DNA of 64,000 bases from an uncultured Caryophanales bacterium (lineage in GTDB: Bacteria; Bacillota_I; Bacilli_A; RFN20; CAG-826), in the NCBI GenBank assembly GCA_946407815.1, contig CAMJPB010000001.1, forward strand, positions 310,001-374,000. Reading direction: 5' to 3'. Positions within the stretch are counted from its first letter, which is position 1, and every line of letters begins with the position of its first letter. The notes beneath the pieces were generated by a model. It searched no databases. It saw only the letters and a program-made list of their open reading frames with translations, and was not told the DNA's origin. The translations under genes were made by a program, and so were the position numbers. This document shows positions 36,078-44,197 of the stretch, piece after piece.

Positions 36078-37403
36078 ATGAAAAACAAACAACAAAAAAC
36101 AATCGAAGAAACAATCAACGAATTAGATATTAGGAAACCTAAGAAGTTTTGGTGGTTTGGCTATACTTTTTTAAACCACCTACCTGTTTTTTCTCCTAAA
36201 TATCATCCAACTTACAAAATTATTGACGACATTAACGAAGAAAAAGGTCCGGCTTTTATTATCTGGAACCACCAATCTCGAAGAGACCACCTTTTCATCC
36301 AAAGAATCGTTCAACCTCGCCCATACAATATGATCGCTGGTTACACCGAGTTCCATAAAGCTCACTTAAGACCACTTTTTGAGAAAGTCGCAGTCATTCC
36401 AAAGAAGAATTTCACTCAAGACTTAACTTTCATTAAGTTCATCACTAGAAGAATTAAAGATGGCGGCACCATCGCCTTTTCTCCTGAAGGAATGAGCTCA
36501 ATTTATGGTTGTAATCAACCAATTGTTCCAGGAACTGGAAAGTTCTTAAAACATTACGCAATTCCAGTCTATTTTATGAAGCTTGAAGGTGCTTACTTAT
36601 CAAGCCATAAAACTTGTACAGATGACCACCCAGGTAAAGTCTTCGCGACAATCTCAAAACTTTATTCTAAGGAAGACTTACAAAAACTTTCTCCAGAGGA
36701 AATTGAAGAACAAATTAACACCATTTTCACCCATGATGATTACGCTTGGAATAAGAAAATGAGAATCAAATATAAGACAAAAGGAAAAGCCGCTGTTAAC
36801 ATGTCATCAATTGCCTATAAATGTCCAAAATGTGGCAAGGAAATGATGATTGATAAGAATAATATTCTTAAATGTGAAAACTGTGGTAACGGTTGTACAG
36901 TTAATGACTACTACGATTTCGTCCCATTTGATGACACATGTGTTATTCCAGAATCACTCACAAAATGGGTTGAATATGAACGTGGCGAATTAATCAAAGA
37001 CATTCGTAAAGACAAGAATTATTCGTTCTCATTCAAATGTAAAATTGGAGATCTCCCAAAATACGAACTTATTAAAGATAAAAAACTTGGCTCAATTGAA
37101 TGTGGAGAAGGTGAATTCACCATTGATCACTCTGGTCTTCACTTTGTGGGAACTCGTCACGGAGAAGAATTTAAATTCGATCTCCCATACGAAATCTACT
37201 ACACCCTTGTTATTGAGGAAGCTACTGATGTCTTCTCTTTATATGTAAACGGAGAATATATCGAAGTTAAACCTTACGATGTCCGTTCAGTTGGTAAAGC
37301 ATTATTCTTAACCGAAGAAATGCACAGACTTCACGTTAATACCTGGAAACATTTACCAACAATTGACTACCTCTACAAAGGTACTGAATTAGAGAAAAAG
37401 TAA
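36078..37403 (+). CDS. PlsC-type acyltransferase with C-terminal zinc ribbon
   Basis: A 441-aa protein counted from ATG 36078 (a TTG at 36066 is in frame but unlikely). Residues about 20-210 are a 1-acyl-glycerophosphate acyltransferase-like domain with the HX4D motif in NHQSRRDHL and the second block FSPEGMS. A zinc ribbon CPKCGKEM...CENCG follows near 250-275, then a beta-rich C-terminal domain of about 150 residues. Such enzymes acylate glycerolipids or glycolipids at the inner membrane face. A paralogue with the same three-part layout is at 53115. No clear Shine-Dalgarno is seen. Confidence 0.8.
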   Translation: MKNKQQKTIEETINELDIRKPKKFWWFGYTFLNHLPVFSPKYHPTYKIIDDINEEKGPAFIIWNHQSRRDHLFIQRIVQPRPYNMIAGYTEFHKAHLRPLFEKVAVIPKKNFTQDLTFIKFITRRIKDGGTIAFSPEGMSSIYGCNQPIVPGTGKFLKHYAIPVYFMKLEGAYLSSHKTCTDDHPGKVFATISKLYSKEDLQKLSPEEIEEQINTIFTHDDYAWNKKMRIKYKTKGKAAVNMSSIAYKCPKCGKEMMIDKNNILKCENCGNGCTVNDYYDFVPFDDTCVIPESLTKWVEYERGELIKDIRKDKNYSFSFKCKIGDLPKYELIKDKKLGSIECGEGEFTIDHSGLHFVGTRHGEEFKFDLPYEIYYTLVIEEATDVFSLYVNGEYIEVKPYDVRSVGKALFLTEEMHRLHVNTWKHLPTIDYLYKGTELEKK

Positions 37404-37426
37404 AAGACGCTTAGCGTCTTTTTTAT
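37402..37426 (+). terminator. terminator after the acyltransferase gene
   Basis: AAAAGACGC-TTA-GCGTCTTTT then TTATT on the plus strand; A/T symmetry lets it also act for the minus-strand Rnf operon that ends at 37432. Confidence 0.85.
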
Positions 37427-37431
37427 TAACC

Positions 37432-37950
37432 TTAGAAATTGTACTTTTCGCGCTGCTTTTTTATTATGCCTGTTCGAATTATTGCGCCCGCTACAAGGCC
37501 CACTATTATGCCCGTTATAACCGCGCTTAATGCGATTATTGGAAGATAAAATACAACATAACCTGAACCCATGTAGGCCATCGCAATTAAGATTTGACCG
37601 ACAACATGGAATAAAGCTCCTAAAACAGAAACTCCAATGATAGAAAACTTCTTTATTAGTAAAACTAATAGAATCATAATTCCTAATGACATAAACGCTC
37701 CAGTTAATGACATAAAGAAGCCCATTGATAGGAATGTTCCTCTAACTAAAGCAACCACAAATACTCTTACAACGTTTATAAAAACAGCTTCCCAAATGCC
37801 AAGTTCATATAAAGTTACAAGGATTACGATGTTGGCAAATCCAAGTTTAATTCCAGGAATTGTAAAAGAAGGAATAAATGACTCTAAAATGGCAATGACA
37901 ATTGTCGCTGCAAGAAGCACTCCTAACAATGCGATTTTTTGTACTTTCAT
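37432..37950 (-). CDS. Gx transporter family membrane protein
   Basis: Membrane protein (172 aa) with about five helices, matching the Gx transporter family (formerly annotated heptaprenyl diphosphate synthase component I). The first helix region ends in PGIKLGFANIVILVTLYELG, the family's recognisable block. It abuts a NusG-domain-II gene and follows apbE and rnf genes, an arrangement frequent in anaerobic Bacillota. Substrate is unknown. Confidence 0.8.
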   Translation of the reverse strand: MKVQKIALLGVLLAATIVIAILESFIPSFTIPGIKLGFANIVILVTLYELGIWEAVFINVVRVFVVALVRGTFLSMGFFMSLTGAFMSLGIMILLVLLIKKFSIIGVSVLGALFHVVGQILIAMAYMGSGYVVFYLPIIALSAVITGIIVGLVAGAIIRTGIIKKQREKYNF

Positions 37951-38325
37951 TTATCCAATCCTCGCATCATAAGAAGAGTCGCCTTCGATGATAATATAGA
38001 CCTGATTATAAGCACAAATTATAGGGCGATTTGTCTCATTAACATAGCCTGTATGGACGCAGTCTTGATGTGGGCATTCTGCTTCTTTCACTCCTATGGA
38101 GTGATTTTTGATAGAAATTATGAGTTTCCCTTTGGTTCCATTTATCTCGAACTCATGGTCTTTTTCACTCTTTAGATCAATCGTTTGGACGAGCTCATTT
38201 TGGACATAAATTTTGGCAATTAAGTTATCTTTTTTGCGAGTCAAAAGAACCGCTAATAAACCACCTAAAATTAAGGCTAAAAGTACGCCAATTAAGATGA
38301 GGTCATTTCTTAGAGTTTTCTTCAT
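37951..38325 (-). CDS. NusG domain II-containing membrane-anchored protein
   Basis: 124 aa with one N-terminal helix (residues 9-28) and an outward-facing beta barrel of NusG domain II type; the Cys pair in ECPHQDCVHTGYV near residues 84-96 is typical and may be redox-active or bind a cofactor. ATGA overlap with apbE upstream. Usual companion of rnf/apbE/Gx genes. Confidence 0.8.
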   Translation of the reverse strand: MKKTLRNDLILIGVLLALILGGLLAVLLTRKKDNLIAKIYVQNELVQTIDLKSEKDHEFEINGTKGKLIISIKNHSIGVKEAECPHQDCVHTGYVNETNRPIICAYNQVYIIIEGDSSYDARIG

Positions 38326-39272
38326 TTGTTTAAGACCTCAATTCCTGCTGATTTATATGAGATTTGACCTGCATCAATAACGATAGTTTTAACGTTAAAT
38401 TGTGCTTCAAGTGTTGCAATTGAATCAATAGATTCATTTACAAAGTCAGTAGATAAAATATCACCTAAATAACCAGAATCTGAAAGGACAATAATTGCAT
38501 CGTGCACATTTATGGCGCTTCCAGTAGCTGGATTAATGATATGTGAATATGTTTGATTATTGATTACAACTTTTTGACGAGAATTTGACGAAGTTGAAAT
38601 AAAACAGTTCTTCACCTCTAGGTAAGAATTCTCGAGATTTGAAATTTTAATCTTAAAATTTTTGCCACCCTCTTTTTCACCCATTAAAATGGATGATGAG
38701 CCAGCATCAATTAAGTACTCTTTAATCTCTTTGCTATCAAGATAAGCTTTTGCTTTATCAAGGGCATAGCCTTTTGCAACGGCGCCTAAATCAATCTCAG
38801 CATCGCCAACTTTTTTAACTGTGTTCTCATTTACAAACTCTAAATGCGTGTTTTGCATCTTTAAAAGTTCTGATGAGATTGTTGGCTCATCAAGAACAAC
38901 GTTATTTGCTAATGAGTTTTTCCAGGCTTTTGATAAAGATCCGCATAATGGATTAAACATGTTTAGAAAATCTAAAGAGTTAGAAAATGCTAAGTTTAAA
39001 ACTTCGTAAAGTTCTGGCTCAACCATCACATTTTCTGATGTGTTATTTATTTTATAAATATTATCTAAATCTCTGTTTTCAAAATTGTCGGCTATTTTAT
39101 CAATTTTTGAGAACAAGCTACCTAATTCTAATAAATTAGTTTGATCGCCCTGGTAAAGCCTAGCCTCAACAACTGTGTCAAAATAAAAATAGTCCTTGCT
39201 AATTGGGTTTTTTGAGACACAAGAAGCAAGGGAAATAACAGGTAAAAGTAAAAGAGTTAATTTTCTTTTCAT
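38322..39272 (-). CDS. apbE: FAD:protein FMN transferase ApbE (lipoprotein)
   Basis: Flavin transferase (317 aa from ATG 39272) that attaches FMN to Thr in Rnf subunits D and G on the outer membrane face. Signal peptide and lipobox LASC give Cys at 17. Visible motifs: DLGAVAKGYALDKA near 165, DAGSSSILMG near 195 and SHIINPATG near 240 with the Mg/FAD site. Start moved to the MKRK methionine because it begins the signal peptide. In the rnf operon, exactly where its targets are made. Confidence 0.92.
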   Translation of the reverse strand: MKRKLTLLLLPVISLASCVSKNPISKDYFYFDTVVEARLYQGDQTNLLELGSLFSKIDKIADNFENRDLDNIYKINNTSENVMVEPELYEVLNLAFSNSLDFLNMFNPLCGSLSKAWKNSLANNVVLDEPTISSELLKMQNTHLEFVNENTVKKVGDAEIDLGAVAKGYALDKAKAYLDSKEIKEYLIDAGSSSILMGEKEGGKNFKIKISNLENSYLEVKNCFISTSSNSRQKVVINNQTYSHIINPATGSAINVHDAIIVLSDSGYLGDILSTDFVNESIDSIATLEAQFNVKTIVIDAGQISYKSAGIEVLNK

Positions 39273-39273
39273 T

Positions 39274-39591
39274 TTATAAATGAACATTAACTTTTGAGCC
39301 ATCCTCATTTGGATGAGCATCTAAATATTCAATAATTGGTTTAAAGTTGGCATCTTCCTTACCAGGCTTACATTTCTTTAAGCTTTGTTCTTTGCCAGTA
39401 ACGATTGCTTCTGCAAGACCTTTACAACCTGCATAACCACAGCTACCGCAGTTATAATTTGGAAGTCTTTTAGCAACTTCATCAATTCTTTCGTCTTCTT
39501 TAACGTATAAAACTTTAGCAGCGATTGCTAAACCAAGACCTAAAAGTAAGCCAATTCCAAGAAGGATCAAAATAGCCCATAAAATATCCAT
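39274..39591 (-). CDS. rnfB: short RnfB-like subunit (N-terminal part only)
   Basis: Only 105 aa, while RnfB normally has 250-330. The N-terminal membrane helix (5-25) and the four-Cys cluster domain NCGSCGYAGC plus a Cys 16-17 residues later are present, as in the RnfB 4Fe-4S module. The ferredoxin-like domains that usually follow are absent, with a clean TAA and no frameshifted continuation. Ferredoxin input must therefore come from elsewhere, possibly the 63-aa neighbour, RnfC, or a soluble ferredoxin. Last rnf gene before apbE. Confidence 0.8.
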   Translation of the reverse strand: MDILWAILILLGIGLLLGLGLAIAAKVLYVKEDERIDEVAKRLPNYNCGSCGYAGCKGLAEAIVTGKEQSLKKCKPGKEDANFKPIIEYLDAHPNEDGSKVNVHL

Positions 39592-39594
39592 AAA

Positions 39595-39786
39595 TTATTT
39601 TTCTCCTCCTTTTCTTAAAGCGCACTCGCTGTTTTGACAAGCTGCACAATTTTCATCACTAATTTGAATGTTTTCGCATCCTTTTGGAACAGGAGTTTTC
39701 TTATTTAAAATGAAGGAAACAATGAAAACTATTAGTAAAACTAATAAGATGGCGATAGCTAATAGTAAATAACCTGTTTGTCCCAT
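39595..39786 (-). CDS. small Cys-rich membrane protein in the rnf operon
   Basis: 63 aa: one membrane helix (residues 5-27) and a short tail with four Cys spaced C-X9-C-X2-C-X4-C (residues about 37-56). The spacing could hold an iron-sulphur cluster or zinc. It lies between rnfA (2 nt) and rnfB (3 nt) where standard rnf operons have no gene. Not recognised as a named family; a role as an electron-carrying or assembly partner of the short RnfB is inference. Confidence 0.65.
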   Translation of the reverse strand: MGQTGYLLLAIAILLVLLIVFIVSFILNKKTPVPKGCENIQISDENCAACQNSECALRKGGEK

Positions 39787-39788
39787 AA

Positions 39789-40382
39789 TTAAATACCTGA
39801 GAAAAGTCCTTGAAGTCCCATGAATGCAAGTGCCATAATTGCGGCTGTAATTAAGGCAATTGGAAGTCCCTTAAAAGCTTTTGGAACGTTAGAGGTTTCA
39901 AGTCTAACTCTAATAGCAGAGAAGACAACAATGATAAGTAAGAAACCAATTGAAGTTCCAAGTCCGTTTGCGATTGCATTTAAGAACGATAATCCTTGAT
40001 CAGTATTACCTTGAGCGACACCCAAAACGGCACAGTTTGTGGTAATAAGTGGGAGATAAATACCGAGGGATTTATATAGAGATGGCGAATATTTCTTAAT
40101 AAATAAGCCAACCAATTGAACAAGTGAGGCAATGACTAAAATGTAGGCAACTGTATCTAAGTAGGCTACACCTGCAGGAACTAAGACGTAGTTATAAAGT
40201 GGCCAACAAATAATTGTTGCAAGCATTATAACAAAGACGACTGCAAGTCCCATGCCTAAGGAGGACTTAACTTTCTTAGAAACGCCTAAGAATGGGCAAA
40301 TACCATAGAATCTAGATAACACGACGTTATCAATAAGCATGCTAGAGATAATTGCAAGGATGAATGAAACAAAGATATTCAT
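39789..40382 (-). CDS. rnfA: Rnf complex subunit RnfA
   Basis: Membrane subunit (197 aa), six helices, homologous to NqrE. Motifs LSRFYGICPFLGVSKK near residue 27 and TTNCAVLGVA near 114 hold the conserved Cys residues that bind the intramembrane iron-sulphur cluster with RnfE. Overlaps rnfE by one base. Confidence 0.95.
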   Translation of the reverse strand: MNIFVSFILAIISSMLIDNVVLSRFYGICPFLGVSKKVKSSLGMGLAVVFVIMLATIICWPLYNYVLVPAGVAYLDTVAYILVIASLVQLVGLFIKKYSPSLYKSLGIYLPLITTNCAVLGVAQGNTDQGLSFLNAIANGLGTSIGFLLIIVVFSAIRVRLETSNVPKAFKGLPIALITAAIMALAFMGLQGLFSGI

Positions 40383-41110
40383 TATTTGCCACCTCCTGCT
40401 TGTGCTTTTGCAGCTGCTTGAGCTTCTGATAGTTTCTTAGCTTTTTCTTGCTTTGCAAGGTTTGCCTTAAGTTCTGCTTTTCTGTTTCTAATAAAAGCAA
40501 TAACTGCAAGGATCAAAGCAAAGACGATAAATGCTCCAGCTGGGTTTTGGAAAATAGAAATTTCATAACCCTTTGGAATAATTTGAACTGAGAATGCTGG
40601 AATAAATGTGAAGATTGCTCCAAATGAGAACGCTCCAGTTCCGATAAGTTCTCTAAATAATGCCATTAGCATAATTGCTAAGGTATACCCGACACCCATG
40701 CCTAAGGCATCAATAAATGAGTCGAAGACACCGTTCTTTGAAGCATATGCTTCAGCTCTACCTAAAACAATACAGTTAACAACAATAAGTGAAATAAATA
40801 CACCTAATGTCGAATATAGTTCAGGTAAAAACGCATTTGTAAGCATTTTTACAATAGTAACGAACGTTGCAATAATAACGATATACGCCGGAGTTCTAAT
40901 TTCTTCTGGAATGATTTTTCTTAATAAAGAAACAAGCATGCTAGAACAAATTAAAACAACAGTGAAAAGTAAACCCATGCCAAGAGCAGCTTCTAGTGTT
41001 TTAGTGGTTGCTAAAGCAGGACAAGTTCCAAGAATGGACACTAAAAGTGGGTTCTCAATAAAGATACCTTTTAAGAAATTCTTTCTTACACTTCCTTTTT
41101 CTCTTGCCAT
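40382..41110 (-). CDS. rnfE: Rnf complex subunit RnfE
   Basis: Membrane subunit homologous to NqrD (242 aa from ATG 41110; the longer reading frame would run into rnfG). The LLVSILGTCPALATT block near residue 17 and VNCIVLGRAEA near 110 carry the cluster Cys residues. The Lys/Ala-rich C-terminal tail (about 30 residues ending in GGGK) is longer than usual. Starts 1 nt after rnfG. Confidence 0.94.
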   Translation of the reverse strand: MAREKGSVRKNFLKGIFIENPLLVSILGTCPALATTKTLEAALGMGLLFTVVLICSSMLVSLLRKIIPEEIRTPAYIVIIATFVTIVKMLTNAFLPELYSTLGVFISLIVVNCIVLGRAEAYASKNGVFDSFIDALGMGVGYTLAIMLMALFRELIGTGAFSFGAIFTFIPAFSVQIIPKGYEISIFQNPAGAFIVFALILAVIAFIRNRKAELKANLAKQEKAKKLSEAQAAAKAQAGGGK

Positions 41111-41111
41111 T

Positions 41112-41639
41112 TTATTTACTCCAAAGGGCATTTGCAGCCACTTTTGCTTCATTTACCATATCTCTAACAAGCTTTGCCCCATAAGTTGCACCACAGCTAA
41201 CATCTTCAACGTCTCTTTGATTAGCATTCAAAGGTTCAACATAGTTATTTACTAAAGTCGAGGCATATGTCTGTTCGTTTTTCACTAAATAAAGAGACAT
41301 ATAACTTTGTGAACCGACGTCAAATCCAGCGATAAGAGAGATTTTTCCATACATATTTGAGCCTTCGCATCTAAATGCATAGCCATGCATTTCTAAATCA
41401 CCTTTTTTGTAGTCGACTTTGTAGCAATAATTGACGTAACTATAGCCACTAACGCTTTCTTCGCTTGTAACTACACCAGATGCGAAGATTTCATTAATGC
41501 CTTTGTTAACAGCATCAATTTCGTTTTGTTTAATCTTGCTGGCAGTCAAAAGATTTGTTGCGGCAATAAGACCGGCAGCAACAGCAGCAATTGATCCAAG
41601 CACCACGCTCGTTAAGATGTATTTCTTTGCATTAGGCAT
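41112..41639 (-). CDS. rnfG: Rnf complex subunit RnfG
   Basis: Single-helix subunit with an outward FMN domain (175 aa from ATG 41639, preceded by GGAGGTG; an upstream in-frame ATG lies inside rnfD). The covalent FMN threonine is expected in SCGATYGA near residues 151-158, where the usual Ser before GAT is Cys. Start overlaps rnfD by 8 nt. Confidence 0.93.
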   Translation of the reverse strand: MPNAKKYILTSVVLGSIAAVAAGLIAATNLLTASKIKQNEIDAVNKGINEIFASGVVTSEESVSGYSYVNYCYKVDYKKGDLEMHGYAFRCEGSNMYGKISLIAGFDVGSQSYMSLYLVKNEQTYASTLVNNYVEPLNANQRDVEDVSCGATYGAKLVRDMVNEAKVAANALWSK

Positions 41640-42756
41640 GATATACACCTCCAAAACGAATGATAATAAACGTGAATATTGCAGGAATTATCACTAAAAG
41701 TGATATTACAATAATTTTCTTAACTGTAAACTTAGAACCGCTCCACTCATAGTGATCAAGGAACGGGGCTAACATATTAACGATTAAAATTGAGAAAGCA
41801 ACGCCTTCTGGTAAGGCTGCAAATAAACGAATAAAGACTGTGAAGACAGCAGCAATAATTCCATACATCACCCTACTTGGCGAGTTAATTGGAGAGGTTA
41901 CCGGATCAGTAAGCATAAATACTGCACCAAATAAAACACCACCGCTAAGTAAACTATAAAGTGTGAACATAAGTGGATTTACTGAAGCATCTAATGCATG
42001 GACTGAAAGACCGGCAATAAGCATTAAAACGCTAAATGTTCCTATATAGGAAACTGGAATTCTCCAGTCGATACTTCTTCTAATTAGAAGATAAATTAAT
42101 CCAGCAATAATTGTGAGTTTATAAACTTCACCAAGAGTTCCTGGAATTTGACCAAACAAGAGATTTGTTAGTGGGTACTCGTTAATGTGAGACAAATAAC
42201 CACCATTTGTGAGTCCTAATGGGGTTGCGCCAGCCGCTGCATCAGGAATTTGATAATACCAAGTTGATACTTCGCTGTACTTCAAATATTGGCTACCAAA
42301 GCAAAACTTTGCAAACACCATACCAACTAAGGCAGGGTTGAAAATATTGCTTCCTAAACCACCAAAAACAAGTTTACCAAAGACAATACCAACAATTGAG
42401 CCAATAATGACTGCATAGATTGTCGCAGTTGGAGGCATAATAAGGGTAAAGATAACTGCTGAAATAGCAGGCGTAATTATATTATTGATATCAACTTTGC
42501 CCTTATAAGCATGTTCAAACTTCTCTTTAAATGAATGCTTTTGCCCATCTTTTGGCATCATATTTCTTAGGCCAATATAAATGAGTTCTGAGCCAATCAT
42601 TATAAATAATGAAATAAGTAAAGTTCTAACACTTTGAACTGGGAAAACGATAATTGCAAAGATTAAAGTTGGAGCAAGCGCGATTAAAACATCAACCATC
42701 ATTCTAGTGACACTTGCTTTTCTTCGTAAATGAGGTGCGCTTTCCTTAACTATCAT
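41632..42756 (-). CDS. rnfD: Rnf complex subunit RnfD
   Basis: Integral subunit (374 aa), homologous to NqrB, about nine helices. The flavin threonine motif is AAGATPLGLTNGG near residue 180. GLGSNIFNPALVG near 132 and PVTSPINSPSRVMYG near 287 are conserved loops. ATGA overlap with rnfC. Confidence 0.95.
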   Translation of the reverse strand: MIVKESAPHLRRKASVTRMMVDVLIALAPTLIFAIIVFPVQSVRTLLISLFIMIGSELIYIGLRNMMPKDGQKHSFKEKFEHAYKGKVDINNIITPAISAVIFTLIMPPTATIYAVIIGSIVGIVFGKLVFGGLGSNIFNPALVGMVFAKFCFGSQYLKYSEVSTWYYQIPDAAAGATPLGLTNGGYLSHINEYPLTNLLFGQIPGTLGEVYKLTIIAGLIYLLIRRSIDWRIPVSYIGTFSVLMLIAGLSVHALDASVNPLMFTLYSLLSGGVLFGAVFMLTDPVTSPINSPSRVMYGIIAAVFTVFIRLFAALPEGVAFSILIVNMLAPFLDHYEWSGSKFTVKKIIVISLLVIIPAIFTFIIIRFGGVYHA

Positions 42757-44054
42757 AATTTTGCAAAAATCTTTGCCCTTCTAACGTAATCAGTAACTTG
42801 TATTTTTGAAGTACAAGAATAAGCACATAGACCACACTCAATGCATTTTAGTGGGTTTAAAGCTTTAATTCTTTCTTTGTCGAGTGATTTTACAGCGTTC
42901 ATGATTTGGACTGGTTCTAGGCCTACAGGACAGCTTAAAACGCAGCTTCCGCATCTAACGCATGGTTGCTCTTTATATTCAGCTTTATCAAACACAATAA
43001 TTGATGTAACTGTTCTAGAAATGATTGCATCATCACTAGGAATTGAAGCTCCCATCATAGGACCTCCAAGGATAAATACTTTCTCTTTATCTGGGTTCTT
43101 ATAGCCACCACATAAAGGAATAAGTTCTTTAATTGATGTTCCAACAAGGACTCTAAAATTATGCGGATGCATAATTCCATCACCAGTAATTGTAATGTTA
43201 CGTTTAATAACTGGCATGTTATATTTGATTGCCTTATAAATTCCGACAACTGTTGAAACGTTAAAATTCAAAATGCCACGATTTGATGGAAGTTCACCTG
43301 GATTAAGCTGAATGCCTGTTGCTTCCTTAATCATTGCGACTTCCCAACCTTGTGGATAGTAGTTTTTCACGCAGCAAAGTTCAATTCCTGAATCTGGGAA
43401 TTCTTTTAAAACGTTCTCGTAAGTTGCGGCGATATCTTTATATTTTGACTTAATGCAGATTAAAGCTTTCTTACAGTTAAATGCCTGCATCGCGTATTTT
43501 AAACCATTAATTATCCTATAAGGATACTCAAGCATAATTCTGTGGTCAGAAGTGATATAAGGTTCACATTCAATACCGTTTACAAGAATCATGTTAATTG
43601 GTTTATCAGTTTGGAATTTAATGTATGTTGGGAATGAAGAACCACCTAAACCGACTAAAGCACAGTTTTTTATGATTTCAGTCATGTCTTGCTTTGTAAG
43701 TTTTGCGATTTCTTCAGGTGTTCTTTCTTTACATGAAGGATCTAAAGTTCCCTTAAAATCATTCTCGATTTTTATAAAATCGGTGAGCTTGCCATTTCTG
43801 TGGTAATGCTTTTCTAAACCAACATAAGTGCCAGAGCAGGAAGTATAAATTGGTTGATCAAAAAATCCAGCGTGACGCATACCAATAACTTGGCAAGCAT
43901 TAACGTGGTCACCTTCTTTAATATAAACTTCAGCGTTTGGACATCGAGCATTCGCGGTTGCTAAATAAATATATTTAGGTTCAACATATCTAATCGTTGG
44001 AAGAACTCCAGTTAGATTTTTCGTGTCCTTAATATATCTAGTTTTCGCGATCAT
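42753..44054 (-). CDS. rnfC: Rnf complex subunit RnfC
   Basis: Peripheral subunit (433 aa) that exchanges electrons with NAD(H). Order: N-terminal barrel with GDHVNACQVIG, Rossmann-like NADH/FMN part with GLGGSSFPTYIKF near 135 and NGIECEPYITSDHR near 160, then two 4Fe-4S motifs CVRCGSCVLSCP and CIECGLCAYSCT near 368-415. First gene of the rnf operon; the complex couples ferredoxin oxidation to NAD reduction and ion export. Confidence 0.95.
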   Translation of the reverse strand: MIAKTRYIKDTKNLTGVLPTIRYVEPKYIYLATANARCPNAEVYIKEGDHVNACQVIGMRHAGFFDQPIYTSCSGTYVGLEKHYHRNGKLTDFIKIENDFKGTLDPSCKERTPEEIAKLTKQDMTEIIKNCALVGLGGSSFPTYIKFQTDKPINMILVNGIECEPYITSDHRIMLEYPYRIINGLKYAMQAFNCKKALICIKSKYKDIAATYENVLKEFPDSGIELCCVKNYYPQGWEVAMIKEATGIQLNPGELPSNRGILNFNVSTVVGIYKAIKYNMPVIKRNITITGDGIMHPHNFRVLVGTSIKELIPLCGGYKNPDKEKVFILGGPMMGASIPSDDAIISRTVTSIIVFDKAEYKEQPCVRCGSCVLSCPVGLEPVQIMNAVKSLDKERIKALNPLKCIECGLCAYSCTSKIQVTDYVRRAKIFAKL

Positions 44055-44144
44055 ACATAATAATTTTAAAACATTTTTAAAGACATTTCTATTAATAAAA
44101 TTAATACTAGATGTTTATATAGATTTTGATGTGATTATTGAGTT

Positions 44145-44178
44145 TAAAAAAAGACCAAGTTAATTACTAACCTGGTCT
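44145..44178 (-). terminator. terminator of the hydrogenase operon
   Basis: AGACCAGGTTA and TAACTTGGTCT pair over 11 positions (one G-U) at 44152-44178, then seven T on the minus strand, between hydA and rnfC. Confidence 0.85.
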
Positions 44179-44197
44179 AATTTTATCTTAAGATAAC

